The notes under the pieces were generated by a model. It was not told where the DNA came from and searched no databases. It was given only the letters and a program-made list of their open reading frames with translations. A DNA stretch of 64,000 nucleotides from Pycnopodia helianthoides (Eukaryota; Echinodermata; Asteroidea; Forcipulatida; Asteriidae), in contig CM063258.1 in assembly GCA_032158295.1 (NCBI GenBank), positions 6,900,583-6,964,582 of the forward strand, written 5' to 3'. How positions within the stretch are numbered: the stretch's first letter is position 1; each line of letters begins with the position of its first letter. Shown here piece by piece: positions 1 to 9,658 of this stretch. The position numbers and the translations under genes are program-made.

Positions 1-1127
1 TCAAAATAATCAATGTTCAAAAATATGGATCTTTTTTCGAAGTTATGGGTAGGTCAAAAGAAATTAATTTTTTTTACTGTCTGTGCAGTTCCGTTGATAA
101 CAGTCAACCTTGTTTTGTTAGCCGAACTTCGCGCCCGATGGGGAGATGGCAAGGGTTTTCTCTTTGATTTCTAATAAAAAAAGTTGTCTGCTGGAAGCCA
201 GGAAAGGCCATTGAAAACTCCTGAGCTGGGAGAACTTTTGTTAAAAATATCTGCTTCAACTGAGGCATTACTTTGTTCTTCAGTGTATAGGGTTAATTAG
301 ATAGTCAGTCAATATTATTTAAAAATCGAACTTTGGGGTGGGTCAACAGAATTTCGGAACATTGATCATTCTGATTGGCCCCTAAGACACATGTTCTCCA
401 ATCGATGGGTTACTTTGTTTTATTTCAGCAAATCTTTGTAGATACCTAATTAAGAGCTGCCAACTCTCCCTGATTCCGCAAAAAGTTCCCTGAAAATAAA
501 CCAATCTGTCCATGTTCTACAGGACAAATTTGAAAATCTCCCTGATATTATGGAAGCCTTTTCCTTATTACGTTTAATGTAATTCTAAATATCTCCCTGA
601 TTGTTGTACGAAATCTCCCCGATTGCAAGAGATGCAAATGTTGGCAGCTCTGCTAATTTAATGACAGACAATAATGGCGATAGTTTTTTGGGTTCATGTC
701 TGGGGTTGAATGTTCTTTGTTTATATTCTAAAATGTGGTATTGGCCTATCAGTTTGACCCTTAGCAGGGTCTGTCTCATTTTTGTCTTTGAGAGAGATTC
801 TACCAGGGTCAAAAACTTGAGGCCATTGCAATATCCTTTGCATTTATATCACATGTTATTTCGGTTAGTAAACAATTTGCAACAGCTAATTTTGTATGTT
901 TATGTAGGCTTGATACCTTACGGAGGCAATTGCCTCCGTTGCCCCTGGTCATTGCCTTGGTGCCCCTTGAAACGTTTTAATAGAACGTTACAATTTCCTC
1001 ATAGAGATGCCTTTACAAAGGAGAAAATGCCTTGGTGCCCTGCCCTTTCAAGGACCAAGCATCAGCCTGTTTATGATCTTGTGATTTGTTGAACTCTTTT
1101 TTCTCTTAACTCTTGAAAACTTTGTAG
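1..1127. other. Intronic or upstream sequence with one inverted-repeat element
   Basis: No exon is supported here. It lies upstream of the first exon I can place and is probably intron of the + strand gene. It contains an inverted-repeat element (447-659) and a perfect 20-bp palindrome at 920-939 (ACGGAGGCAATTGCCTCCGT). The 163-codon open frame at 601-1092 has no coding character, and part of it lies over the inverted repeat. Confidence 0.5.
447..659. mobile_element. MITE-like element with AGCTGCCAAC ends
   Basis: The left end reads CTAATTAAGAGCTGCCAAC. The right end is its imperfect reverse complement (GTTGGCAGCTCTGCTAATTT). The interior repeats the phrase CTCCCTGAT three times. It is about 210 bp with no coding capacity. 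Terminal inversion plus an internal direct repeat suggests a non-autonomous DNA transposon. No second copy was found in this window, so family status is inference. Confidence 0.4.
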
Positions 1128-1202
1128 GAAGCGGCGCAGCTTGAGCTGTCTAAACAGAGAAAACAGTACGAGTCCAAAATACAGCAACTGTGCCTGCAAC
1201 TG
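1128..1202 (+). CDS. Coiled-coil exon of KIF14-like kinesin tail (exon a)
   Basis: The exon is bounded by TTTGTAG|GAAGCG and CAACTG|GTGAGA and is exactly 25 codons, phase 0 on both sides. The peptide begins EAAQLELSKQRKQYESKIQQ. It is rich in Glu, Gln, Lys and Leu with heptad-like spacing, so a coiled coil is likely. It is the first exon of the + strand gene that I can place; the gene must begin upstream. No catalytic residues are present. Assignment to a kinesin-3 tail rests on the later exons, not on this one. Confidence 0.6.
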
Positions 1203-1299
1203 GTGAGACCGATTTTTAGCTTCAAATTTCTTCCTTTTTTTTTAGTAATATATATATTTTTAAATGATTGTTTCACACTTTCTGTGATAATTGCACTTT

Positions 1300-1460
1300 A
1301 AAGCACATGGACAACGGTGGTAATGTCAAAGACCAGTATCCACACTTTATGGAACCCAATTTTTACATGGAGTAACAAACCTGCAAAAGCTGAACCACTA
1401 CAATTCGGTATTCCAAAAGAAATTTTTCTGGCCCATGCACGGTATATTTTTCAGAACTTT
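1300..1460. repeat. Degenerate TTAA-MITE relative
   Basis: The stretch shares phrases with the MITEs at 23,125 and 62,550: CACTTTAAAG, GACCAGTATCCACACTTT, AACAAACCTGCAAAAG. It starts like those elements but loses similarity after about 150 bp. It is read as an old truncated copy. Confidence 0.4.
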
Positions 1461-1554
1461 GTAGAGCAACTGAAGTAAGGTGGTATTACATCAGCTGTCC
1501 AACTGACAGAAAGAGGAAAGGGTGTTGCTGGTTTGATTGGCTGTATATTACACA

Positions 1555-1700
1555 ACCACAGGACAACGGCTTACGTCCCATATAAGGGTTAAGTGTCTTG
1601 CCATGGACACAAGTGTCTTGACCGGGCCTCAGACCCACACTCTGCGATCAGAAACACCAGAGCTTGAGTCCGATGTTCTTATCCGCTCGGCCACAGGTGT
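1555..1700 (-). mobile_element. tRNA-derived SINE fragment, GCTCTGGTGTTTCTGATC head
   Basis: Read on the minus strand, the sequence has a box-A-like GTGGCCGAGCGG and a CTCTGGTGTTTCTGATCGCA segment, then the tRNA-like body and GACACTTGTGTCC. The same head is seen at 3,655, 27,900, 61,020 and 63,110. It is a repeat fragment, not a functional tRNA: box B is poor and the cloverleaf is not kept. Confidence 0.5.
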
Positions 1701-1811
1701 TACATAAATGGGTCTCGTATTTAATTCAAAAACTTCTGAAACCTCTCTGGAAATAAATATTGATGTTAAAACCAAATAATATTGGACTGATTGTGGTTTG
1801 AACTGTTTCAG

Positions 1812-1898
1812 GAGCAGCAGATGGAACAGAGGGAAAATTCTGACCAGGACAGGGAGGGATACTGACAGACAGATACAGGAACTGAATGTCAGAATAAG
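1812..1898 (+). CDS. Coiled-coil exon with an in-frame stop (exon b)
   Basis: The exon is bounded by TGTTTCAG|GAGCAG and AATAAG|GTAAAA and is 87 nt. Phase 0, inherited from the preceding exon, gives EQQMEQRENSDQDREGY and then TGA at 1863-1865. A one-base shift at that point restores a coiled-coil-like reading, DRQIQELNVRIR, up to the donor. The next exon (3,992) must start in phase 0, which the shifted reading alone does not satisfy. Either two compensating errors exist, or another small exon was missed between 1,898 and 3,992, or the gene is damaged. Clean splice sites and coiled-coil composition favour a real exon with an assembly error. Confidence 0.45.
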
Positions 1899-2029
1899 GT
1901 AAAATGATTGATTGATCGATTGACGAGCCTGGTATATATACATTTCATTTCATTATTAATTCTGGTTGTGAAGCCAAGGACTCTCAGAAAGGGAACTTAT
2001 CACTATAGTAGCCAAGAACCCTGTGGAGA

Positions 2030-2215
2030 GAAGACAATGAAGGAAGTTTCAGTTTTAGGTGTTGGAGGAAAAATCCCAGAGAATTATTCCAGGGAAACCC
2101 ACGCAATCAGGCAGGGACTGAAAAAAAACCAATCCACGTATGCCCCGGTGTGATTTGAACCGGGGTCCCCAGAGGTGGAAGGCAAGCAAGATACCACTAC
2201 GCCAACCTGATTGCC
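2030..2215 (-). mobile_element. tRNA-derived SINE, GTTGGCGTAGTGG head
   Basis: The minus strand reads TTGGCGTAGTGGTATCTTGC (box A form), then CACCTCTGGGGACCCCGGTTCAAATC (box B GGTTCAAATC). After this comes the family tail: a TTTTCAGTCCCT..CTGATTGCGTGGG phrase, a TTCCTCCAACACCTAAAAC phrase and a TTCATTGTCTTCTC phrase. The same order of phrases occurs on the + strand at 10,757-11,295 and 13,826-14,205. This defines a tRNA-headed SINE of roughly 200 bp. Confidence 0.65.
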
Positions 2216-2474
2216 TCATTACAGGTGCATCCACTTGGCATCCCCAAATTGGTGTTTGTTTTGTGTTTAAAGCTAAACACATCAACAAAAGTGACTTTTG
2301 AGAAGGGCAGTTATTGTCTTCCATTTGAGCTCAATCAGCCATGAATTAATGGACATCTTTCATTTTTCAACAACACTTAGGAAACATGTCATAGAATTAT
2401 TTCTTAATTAGTTGTATTGGTAAAATGTTTTACCTTACGGTGTTATGACGAACTGTTGAGGGGGGGACTTACTT

Positions 2475-2893
2475 TTGTTGATGTGTTTATTATACAGGAA
2501 TTGGTAGAGCTGACAAAATAGTCGTAGACAGTGTTCATGTGTTGTGTGCTCAACCATAGAGCAAGGAACAGAGCACAACCATGTACATGAAATAACAAAC
2601 CTGTGAAAGTTTGGGCTTTATCCGTTGCATGAGTCAGGAGAAAATAGTGAAAAGCCATGCACAATTTTCAGCGTGTAAACACCTTGTCCGTAACTTTTGT
2701 TGTAACAACCAAAATAAGCTGTTACATGTTTTAAAGGTTTTCAGAGACAGTTTTTCGAATGCGACTTCATTTCAGAGGGAAATGTGTCACAGAAAAAAAT
2801 GGTTCTAGTATGAACTTCATAATCAGTAAGCTTTCAAATAAATATAAAAAAATAATTTTTCTACCCTTTACCAATCCTGAATAATACCTTTAA
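2475..2893. mobile_element. Long MITE-like element, reverse of the 32,115 family
   Basis: It begins TACAGGAATTGGTAGAGCTGACAAAATAGTC and ends TACCAATCCTGAATAATACC. Read in reverse it matches the elements at 32,115-32,493 and 59,560-59,940 (TTTGTCAGCTCTACCAATCC at their right ends, CTTCATAATCAGTAAGCTTTC here). It also carries GAGAAAATAGTGAAAAGCCATGC, a phrase shared with the TTAA MITEs. It has no ORF. Confidence 0.5.
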
Positions 2894-2993
2894 CTGTTCT
2901 AGAAAATAACTTATTTAATTATTCTGGGCATTTTCTAAAGCTGCTCCTCGTGTGTGGAACTTGTTACCACTGCATATTCAAACATCTAGTTCC

Positions 2994-3391
2994 TTAAAGG
3001 AACGTTACAGAATTGGTTTTTGCTAGCAAAACAGTTGCTGGAAGTGTAAGCACTTTATGTAATCCACCATATACATAAACTGACAAACCTGTAGAAGTTT
3101 GAGATCGATCGGCCATCTGGGTCACGAGAAAATAGTGAAAAACCGATTACACATTTGCATGAAATCATATAGATTCAACAAATGAATAAAACGCTTCCTA
3201 CTGAGTGATAAACTCCAATCGGAAAATTAGTTTATTCATTTCTCATCAAATATGGCATTTCAGACAGAAATATTTCAAGGGATTTTTTCTACTATCATCA
3301 TCGTTAGACCGTGTAAGTTTTATGTAAATCTGTGATCAAAAAGTATATTTTACAAGTTTTTTTCCTTACCAATTCTGTAATGTTCCTTTAA
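2994..3391 (+). mobile_element. TTAA-flanked MITE, family 1 copy 1
   Basis: TTAA is followed by AGGAACGTTACAGAATTGGT. The right end is the inverse, ACCAATTCTGTAATGTTCCT, before TTAA. The interior contains GAGATCGATCGGCCATCTGG and GAATAAAACGCT. It is a full-length copy of about 398 bp without ORFs. TTAA target duplication is shown by the copy at 19,212. It is a non-autonomous element; piggyBac mobilisation is inferred only from the TTAA target. Confidence 0.8.
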
Positions 3392-3654
3392 GTACTTTTC
3401 AATCTCAGCTTAAAACGCACTTAATGTCTCAGGCCTTTTCTCACTCAGTGTAAATGCATCATCAGTTTAATTTTCCATGTATGTATTTGTAAGTTTCTGT
3501 AAGTTATTGTATCCGCCTTGGAAATGAAATTCTGAAGACTTATTCTGTTCATTATGAATCCTGAATGAACAACCATCTCAATGCATTTCCTATGGACTTC
3601 TGGTATATCGTTGTAGCCAGATTGTGTGAAGTGACAAGGCTTACAATATAATAA

Positions 3655-3745
3655 CATCCCACATGGGTGAGCGGTCTAGCGCACCAGCTCTGGTGTTTCT
3701 GATCAGTAGAGTGTGGGTTTCGAGTCCCAATTACTATGGATTTTT
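3655..3745 (+). mobile_element. tRNA-derived SINE head fragment
   Basis: GGTGAGCGGTCTAGCGCACC (box-A-like) is followed by AGCTCTGGTGTTTCTGATC and GGGTTTCGAGTCCC (box-B-like). The same order is seen on the minus strand at 61,020-61,290. Truncated 3'. Confidence 0.5.
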
Positions 3746-3991
3746 TCTTTGTCAAGTAATAAACCACAAGGGAAACTGACTGGGTAAATTTTTAATAATT
3801 TGGGGTTGAACAAAGACAAATTGACTAGAGTGGGATTTGAACCGAAGACCTCTGGAAACATGCCAGCGCTCTACCAACTGAGGAATTTTTGTTGTTGTGT
3901 AATTTGCGCCTTCGAGCATCCTCGGATGGAGAGGGCGCACTAGAAATGTAATGAACTACTATCGTTATTATTATGTACGCTATCCCTTCAG

Positions 3992-4202
3992 ATGTTGGAG
4001 AGTCAGTTATCAAGCAGCAGACGTCGTCTACAGCTAGAAGTTCAAGCAGTTCAACACGATCTCAAGGAGACGGAGGCTTATCAGTCACACATCTTCCAGG
4101 AGTTGGAGATTGAGAAGAAGAAAGCACAGACGGAGATGGAGAAGATGAGACGAGCCAAGGAGAGCAAGGAGGAGGCGAGGAAGAAAGGAGTGGCACAGCT
4201 AG
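3992..4202 (+). CDS. Long coiled-coil exon of KIF14-like kinesin tail (exon c)
   Basis: The acceptor is CCCTTCAG|ATGTTG and the donor is CAGCTAG|GTAAGA. The exon gives 70 codons plus one base (phase 1). Its peptide starts MLESQLSSSRRRLQLEVQ and includes ETEAYQSHIFQELEIEKKK and EKMRRAKESKEEARKKG. It is highly charged, with no Pro or Gly until the end, and is clearly a long coiled coil. The ATG at the exon start is internal, since a good acceptor precedes it, and should not be taken as a gene start. The spare G joins CT of exon d to make Ala. Coiled coils after the FHA domain are usual in kinesin-3 motors. Confidence 0.75.
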
Positions 4203-4269
4203 GTAAGATGCTCCGAAATATTACACTCTCCGAGATGCTATACGATATTGCAAGATACCTTGAGTTGCT

Positions 4270-4735
4270 TTCAAGATGAGCTTTATAGAGGGGCTCCAAG
4301 GTCCAAGTCAGTTTTGTGATTCACTCATTTTCCAATTGATAGAGTCATTATGGAAGTGGGAGGAAAAAGTTTCTAACCTCAACATCCAGTTGTGTTTTAT
4401 ACCTTTCAATGCAAAGTTTGTCAAAATTCCAAAATGTTTGATGACGTCACATGTCAAAAATATTGTCTGTACTTGCTTACTGTGAGAATTTTTAGGTCAT
4501 TCTTAAATTTTGATGATATTCAATCAAATCAGCATTTGACATTTGGACTGGCGAAAAATCCCTCTTTGGAATGTACAGACACATTTTTTTTTTTTGTGAT
4601 TGATGCATCATGTTTCAAATTTCGCTCTGGAAGAGTATCAAATAAAATGACATTTTACACCTCCACTCTACAATCTAGACTGTTTAAGAGGAATATCAAT
4701 TCCTACCTTCAGCTCCCCTGAGTTATTTTCATCTT
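4270..4735 (+). mobile_element. Foldback MITE, GAGGGGCTCCAAGGTC family, copy 1
   Basis: AGAGGGGCTCCAAGGTCCAA is followed by ATTCACTCATTTTCCA and AAGTTTCTAACCTCAACATC. The same order opens the foldback elements at 8,168 and 54,140. The right part contains TTTCAAATTTCGCTCTGGAAG, matching 54,674. The copy is partly degraded and non-coding. Confidence 0.55.
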
Positions 4736-4837
4736 GATGTTTTCTTCTTGTTGCCCCTTACCAAGAGTTCCTTTTAGCCTTGTTTGGGGCGAACTTGCAT
4801 GATTGCTATTTTTTAATCACTTGTTACTCTTCCTTAG

Positions 4838-4929
4838 CTTCTACAGCCAAGAGCAGGAGAGGACTTCTTCAGCTCTCCATGTGGCTCCAAGAAGCTAATA
4901 ATATCAGTAAGAAACTGAAGAAGCACACT
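4838..4929 (+). CDS. Coiled-coil exon of KIF14-like kinesin tail (exon d)
   Basis: The acceptor is CTTCCTTAG|CTTCTAC and the donor is CACACT|GTGAGT. With the G carried from exon c the reading is A-STAKSRRGLLQLSMWLQEA and then NNISKKLKKHT, leaving in phase 0. The phases agree exactly with both neighbours, which is strong support. The composition is helical and basic. No recognisable enzymatic motif is present. Confidence 0.7.
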
Positions 4930-5394
4930 GTGAGTACCTTATAGCTATCTTCTTAGTAGCACACTTAAAATGATCCCGGTGCCAGTTTGTCTGAATTTCA
5001 AACGACATGCTTTGAAGTGGGAACTGTAGGTAGTATCAGGTAAATCCACTGCTTTTTGGAAATTTGTACGTGCTCAGATTTAAATTTGCGTAACAATTTT
5101 TACCTGGTATCTCTGCCATTTTCCCGTCCATTTTGTGGTTGAAATTTGAGAGTTATTACAAAATTGACAATTCTGATCAACTCAAATTATTATCAGTATA
5201 AGCCTGCATGTCCATTCACATGTTGAGACACTTTCGGAAGGTTTCAGGTTGTTAAAAAAAAAAAGTTGCAACCATTGGAAAAACTTCTCACAAATCGGTA
5301 GAAAAAGTGGTACACTCTACTTGTTTCCTCTCATTAAAACTCCATTGTGGACTTTCTTTTTCTAAATAGTTGTGAATCCTGACACTAACCTTTA

Positions 5395-5580
5395 ACCTCT
5401 GCATAGTGTTAGCCAGCAGGGGTGTCTGGTGTCTTTTGGAGACCCAGTTTTAAATTTGGACACCTTTTTTATCTGTCATTTAATGTCAATGTATTGGTAA
5501 GTGAACAATTTGGACGCCCAGTTTTTAAATTCACTACAAATTTTTAACACCCTTTACCAAATCCTGACACACTACCTCGA
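5395..5580 (+). repeat. Dispersed repeat, GGTGTCTTTTGGA family
   Basis: It shares the phrases GTGTCTTTTGGA, TTTGGACACCT, ATCTGTCATTTA, ATGTATTG and ACCCTTTACCAAATCCTG in the same order with 39,185-39,325. Two copies in one window indicate a mobile or duplicated element of about 150 bp. No clear terminal repeat is seen. Confidence 0.45.
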
Positions 5581-5666
5581 ACCTCTGGATCCTCGTACTT
5601 CTGCTCTTGTTACAGAAAACTATCATCCAAAGAATTATTAATGTAGTTCTTGTCTTTTATTTGCAG

Positions 5667-5829
5667 GTCTTCAATCGTCAAGATGCGTCATCAAGTAATG
5701 GGGGAAGTAGCTCGTTGGGCTTCAGCCCTCGGTTCAAATCAAGGTGACCAATAATCGCCTCGGGATCATCACCTCTGGTCTCTGGATAAATTTGAAGACA
5801 AACTCCTCCAGATGAGAGAGCTGTTCAAG
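5667..5829 (+). CDS. Tail exon with two frame breaks (exon e)
   Basis: The acceptor is TTTGCAG|GTCTTC and the donor is TTCAAG|GTGAGG. The first part reads VFNRQDASSSNGGSSSLGFS then PRFKS. The last part, in another frame, reads RDHHLWSLDKFEDKLLQMRE then LFK and leaves in phase 0. Between them (about 5,741-5,760) the frame must change twice, via a stretch readable as VTNNR. The LW..DKFEDKL..MRELF segment resembles the stretch after the FHA domain of kinesin-3 proteins as I remember it. Two indels in 20 bp are best explained by assembly error. The alternative, a donor at 5,743, would give the wrong phase for the next exon. Confidence 0.55.
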
Positions 5830-7459
5830 GTGAGGGTCTACACTTTCCCTCTGTCCTCCTTTGTCCTCCATGGTTGTTACCAAAAGAATGGATTGTGAAC
5901 AGTATAACTCCCTAGTGTCTTTGCCTAGAGCGGGGTTCTGTTCAAGATTTCTTTAGTGGCGGAAATTTTTTTCCCATGGAAACCATTGCGAGATGGATCA
6001 GTTACACGGTAGATCATATAAATAGACCCAAACCAAAGAAGTACTCAAAATTATGGCTTGATCCATTTTTTAACTGGTAAATACCAATTTTACATTGTGT
6101 TAAAAACCTTTGAAAGGAAATTGCAAGTTTAAGTTAAATATTTGGAAAATGTGTGGTGGTCGGAAACGGAGAAAATTCTGCCAGTGGTGGTCGGGGAATC
6201 CTGAGTGCCGGGCGGGTTTTCCGGCACCGACCACTGTGGGCAGAACCCTGCTAGAGACCTTCCGATTGACCCCAAAAGCACTCCCCGATAAGGGTGTGAC
6301 TTTTGCTCAAAATACCTAGCTGTCAAACAAACATTCCACCACTAACGCGATCGCCGCATCAGTCTATGTGCCAAACTGGACTAGTAGTATAGACTGAGTA
6401 AGTCTCACGCGTATTTGAACTTCCGGGACCATTGTGGTCCCAAACATATGGTGTTTTACGTGGGCGCCATTTTTGTTTTGTCAATTTCTTTTAGTTTAAC
6501 AGAGCTTATGGCCATGAAAATTATGCTGTTCTGAATGTAGTACTAAGTGATAAACACGACAAAAGTAAAATACTAAGAAAACAGGAGAATAAGACTTGTC
6601 CTCCATTTCCGGTTACTTGTACAAAAAAACTTAGGATTTTTCCCCCAAGTGATGGTCATGTTTTCATTCAACCTATGTGATGGACACACAAATTCGGGCG
6701 TGATTGGCAAGTGGGGTTTACAATAACGTTTACATGCAGTTTGACTCCCGATATTGTGAGTGTGGTTGACAGTAGCCATGCGTGATGTTGGTGCTAGCCA
6801 GGGGTCAATAACCTCCAAGATACTTAACTTTACAGTAACTCAACATCCAAATATTTGGATTTAGATAGGATTGGTAAGTCTGGCCAAGTGATAAGTAATT
6901 GTTATTTGAGCCTGCAGTCCTCGATCCTCCGAATCAGACAATGTCTCAAAGAGGATTTAAGAGGATTTGGGGAATAACTTTCACCCTCCCAAATCCTTCT
7001 TTATCCTCTTTGCCGAAATGGAGGATTCAATAGGACTAAGGGCTGTAGGCCCAAATAACAATTGCTTATTACTGGGCAAGGCACTCTGATCTTATGTAAG
7101 GATGTGTCCGAACTAGTGGCTACGGCTATGGCTAGAGCTTGCATGATCACCGCGTCATCATGTGTTAAAGTCGTAGCACTTACATCCTGAGCAACAGTCG
7201 TAGCTGTAGCCCTAGCCACCAATTCGGATATGGCCTCAGTTCAAACAGAGTGACATAGAGAGGATATTGGAGAATTTAGGTCATCATCTGTGAGCAAAAA
7301 AAATAGTTTTGGGAATATGGGCTTCCTAGCAGTTCCTTGTTCCTAGTTCACCTCAGTTTGCACAAACCCCTTACATTCCAATGGTGTACAAACTCAATGT
7401 AGTCCCAGTTTTGCTAGACTCATTTCCAGCCGCCTTGCGTATGTTTTTTTTTGACACAG
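5830..7459 (+). other. Intron with two inverted-repeat segments
   Basis: No exon is seen between exons e and f. The intron contains an imperfect inverted segment at 6,150-6,235 (GTGGTGGTCGG / CCGACCAC) and a GGCCGTRTCCGAA-type MITE at 7,102-7,240. Confidence 0.55.
7102..7240. mobile_element. Small MITE, GTGTCCGAA/TTCGGA ends (copy 1)
   Basis: It opens with GATGTGTCCGAACTAGTGGC and ends with the inverse form GCCACCAATTCGGATATGGCC. The core contains GGCTACGGCTATGGCTAG and GTAGCTGTAGCCCTAGCC. Other copies are at 26,942-27,077, about 46,925-47,025 and 57,065-57,228. It is about 140 bp and non-coding. Confidence 0.6.
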
Positions 7460-7569
7460 TGCTCTGAGAGGGGAAGTAGAGACGCAAGTGATGATGATGT
7501 CTTCTACAATTCAAATGACGACTGGGAGAAAGACTACAAGATTGACTCGCCACTGACCCCATTCAAAAG
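7460..7569 (+). CDS. Acidic tail exon, kinesin-3 FYNSNDDWEKD motif (exon f)
   Basis: The acceptor is GACACAG|TGCTCT and the donor is TTCAAAAG|GTCAGT. The exon encodes CSERGSRDASDDDVFYNSND, then DWEKDYKIDSPLTPFK, leaving two bases (AG) that join G of exon g as Arg. The acidic, aromatic stretch DDDVFYNSNDDWEKD resembles the DPFY/W..DxWE segment that follows the FHA domain and first coiled coil in kinesin-3 motors. SPLTPFK looks like a Ser/Thr-Pro phosphorylation site. This is the main basis for the kinesin-3 assignment, and it is recalled, not searched. Confidence 0.65.
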
Positions 7570-7769
7570 GTCAGTGAATAATAAGGACAAGTGTGCAACC
7601 GTGTTGATTTCCTCTTCTTTAACCCTCCTACTCTTGGTGCATTTTCCAGTGAGTTGACCAACCATTTGAAACCATTCAGCTGCAGGGGTTGTGTATGGTG
7701 GCAGAATTGTGCACACAGAACTAAATTGCGTACATGTTTGTATTGTGTAGATGCATGCACCTTTGTGGC

Positions 7770-8115
7770 GTGTCGTGGCCGAGCGGTCTAGTTCACCGGA
7801 CCCAAGCTCTGGTGTTGTCAGCAGCACAGTGCGGGTTCGAATCCCGGTCATGACACTTGTGCCCTTGAGCAAGGCACTTAACCATAATTGCTTCATAAAA
7901 AGTTGGGAGGGTAGTGCATTCTGCTCTACCAGCCAGGTTCCTAGTGGATGATACCCATGCCTACATCCTATACGGACTGTGAAGGGGGTAACCCTGTTTC
8001 AGTCCCAGGAGTAGGTGGCAAAGTGCCTCTTGTGTCAGTTGATTTGGGTCAACAGCCCAAATCAGTTTAAGTGTAGCCCTCACCTTGAGTGGCTGTTTTT
8101 TTTGGTTTTTTTTAA
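7770..8115 (+). mobile_element. Full-length tRNA-derived SINE, GTGGCCGAGCGG head
   Basis: Box A reads TGGCCGAGCGG and box B reads GGTTCGAATCCCGG, in tRNA Ser/Leu style with an extended middle. The family body follows: CTTGTGCCCTTGAGCAAGGC, CTAGTGGATGATACCCATGC, GACTGTGAAGGGGGTAACCC, TGATTTGGGTCAACAGCCC and a T-rich tail. The same body occurs at 15,068-15,346 (+) and 15,517-15,668 (-). At about 345 bp with a fused non-tRNA body it is a SINE rather than a tRNA gene. Confidence 0.8.
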
Positions 8116-8167
8116 AGGTATTGCAGGCTAGCATAGTTAATCTACCATTCAAATTATTCGCAGTAAA

Positions 8168-8700
8168 TGATATCAAAGAGGGGCTCAAAGGTCAAATTCA
8201 GTCTTGCGATGCACTCATTTTTCAATAGATAAAGTCCTTACGAAAATTGGGAAAAAATTACAAGTCTCTAACCTCACGTTAAACTGGTGTAAATTGCCAT
8301 TGTATTCGATACCCTTCCAGTGCAAAATTTGTCAACATCCAAAACATCTGAGAAAAATGGGTCTCTACATTTTTAAACTTTCGATGATATTTAGCCTGGA
8401 ATTTTGACATTTTTGTAAAGATTCATTAGTTGTTGAAATCCAATGACGTCATGTTTCAAATTTTGCTCTGAAAAATCGGCTATGAGCCAAAAATATCCCC
8501 GTACAAAAATGTAGAGACCCGTTTTACACAGAATAATGTCATCAGATGTTTTGGAATGTTGACAAATTTTGCACTGGAAGGGTATCAAATACAATGGCAA
8601 TCTACACCAATTTAACGTAAGGCTAGAGACTTGAAATTTTTCCCCCACTCACATGAGGACTCTATCTATTGGAAAATGAGTAGCTCACAAAATTGAATTG
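8168..8700. mobile_element. Foldback MITE, copy 2 (complete, long arms)
   Basis: The left arm runs from AGAGGGGCTCAAAGGTCAAA through CTCATTTTTCAATAGATAAAG, TCTCTAACCTCACGTTAAAC, TTCCAGTGCAAAATTTGTC and GGGTCTCTACATTTTT. The right arm is the reverse complement in reverse order: AAAAATGTAGAGACCCG, GACAAATTTTGCACTGGAAG, GTTTAACGT-like, GAGGACTCTATCTATTGGAAAA. Arms are roughly 200 bp around a spacer near 8,400-8,480. It has no coding capacity. Confidence 0.75.
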
Positions 8701-8820
8701 GTCATTTCCATTCATCTTTTAAGTAAAATTTATGAATACAAAAGCCAGTACAAGCCGACATCTTTTCACCTGTTCTGCAACTTTCATTTATCAAACCATT
8801 TCGTTGGGTTGACTTAACAG

Positions 8821-8915
8821 GTGTTTTGGTGGATCTTCTACCCCAAGTCGCTGGACGTCTCTGACCAGCACAGGTAGCAGTAGCTCATCGAGACCTGGGT
8901 CTAATGCTAGCTTCG
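8821..8915 (+). CDS. Ser/Thr-rich tail exon (exon g)
   Basis: The acceptor is CTTAACAG|GTGTTT and the donor is GCTTCG|GTAAGT. After the Arg split with exon f it reads CFGGSSTPSRWTSLTSTGSS and then SSSRPGSNASF, leaving one base. It is low-complexity and probably a disordered linker with many potential phosphorylation sites. Phase fits both sides. Confidence 0.7.
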
Positions 8916-9259
8916 GTAAGTTAAAGGAACATTACAGAATTGGTTTTTGCCCCATACTTCTCAACTCCAAACACTGGTTGCTCAAAATGTCAGCCAGCAA
9001 AATGGGCTTAAAATAATTTAAACATTAAAAACGGAGCAAGGGAAACCAACGACATTCATTAGAATTTGCTCTGTTTTCATAGAGCCAGCTGCAAAGCAGA
9101 AAGTATTTGCCAAAGTGGTAAACAATGTGTGTTGTTTATTTGTTTAGGTATTGCCTAGCTTAATTTAGGCTTTTTTGTTTGCTTCATTAGTTAAGTTTTA
9201 TAATTTGGTTTCATCTACCATTGTACTTAACTATTAGCATTAAAAGATGAACACTACCC

Positions 9260-9658
9260 TTAAAGGAACATTACAGAATTGGTTTTTGCTAACAAAACAG
9301 TTGCTGGCAGTGTAAGCACTTTATGTAATCCACCATATATACATAAACTGACAAACCTGTAGAAGTTTGAGATCGATCGGCCATCTGGGTCACGAGAAAA
9401 TAGTCAAAAACCGATTACACATTTGCATGAAATCATATAGATTCAACAAATGAATAAAACGCTCACTGAGCGATAAACTCAAATCGGAAAATTAGTTTAT
9501 TCATTTTTTCATCAAATATGGCATTTCAAACAGAAATATTTCAAGGGATGTTTTCTACTTTCATCATCATTAGACCGTGTAAGTTTTATGTAAATCTGTG
9601 ATCAAAAAGTATATTTTACAAGTTTTTGTCTAATACCAATTCTGTAATGTTCCTTTAA
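9260..9658 (+). mobile_element. TTAA-flanked MITE, family 1 copy 2
   Basis: TTAA is followed by AGGAACATTACAGAATTGGT and the element ends ACCAATTCTGTAATGTTCCT plus TTAA. Nearly the whole interior matches the copies at 2,994 and 12,973. Its right end abuts the next element at 9,659 with no gap. Confidence 0.8.

Larger units (their letters stand above)
1899..3991 (+). other. Intron with SINE and two MITEs
   Basis: This intron lies between exons b and c. It contains a minus-strand tRNA-derived SINE (2,030-2,215), a long MITE-like element (2,475-2,893), a TTAA MITE (2,994-3,391) and a SINE head (3,655-3,745). No coding exon was confirmed. A small missed exon is possible given the phase problem of exon b. 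Confidence 0.5.

Noticed and set aside
601..1092. 163-codon open frame
   Set aside because: It overlaps an inverted-repeat element, has no coding bias and no splice context.
3992..3994. ATG as start of a gene
   Set aside because: A strong acceptor lies immediately upstream, and the phase fits as an internal exon.
7770..7860. Functional tRNA Ser/Leu gene
   Set aside because: The head is fused to a 250-bp body found again at 15,068 and 15,517.
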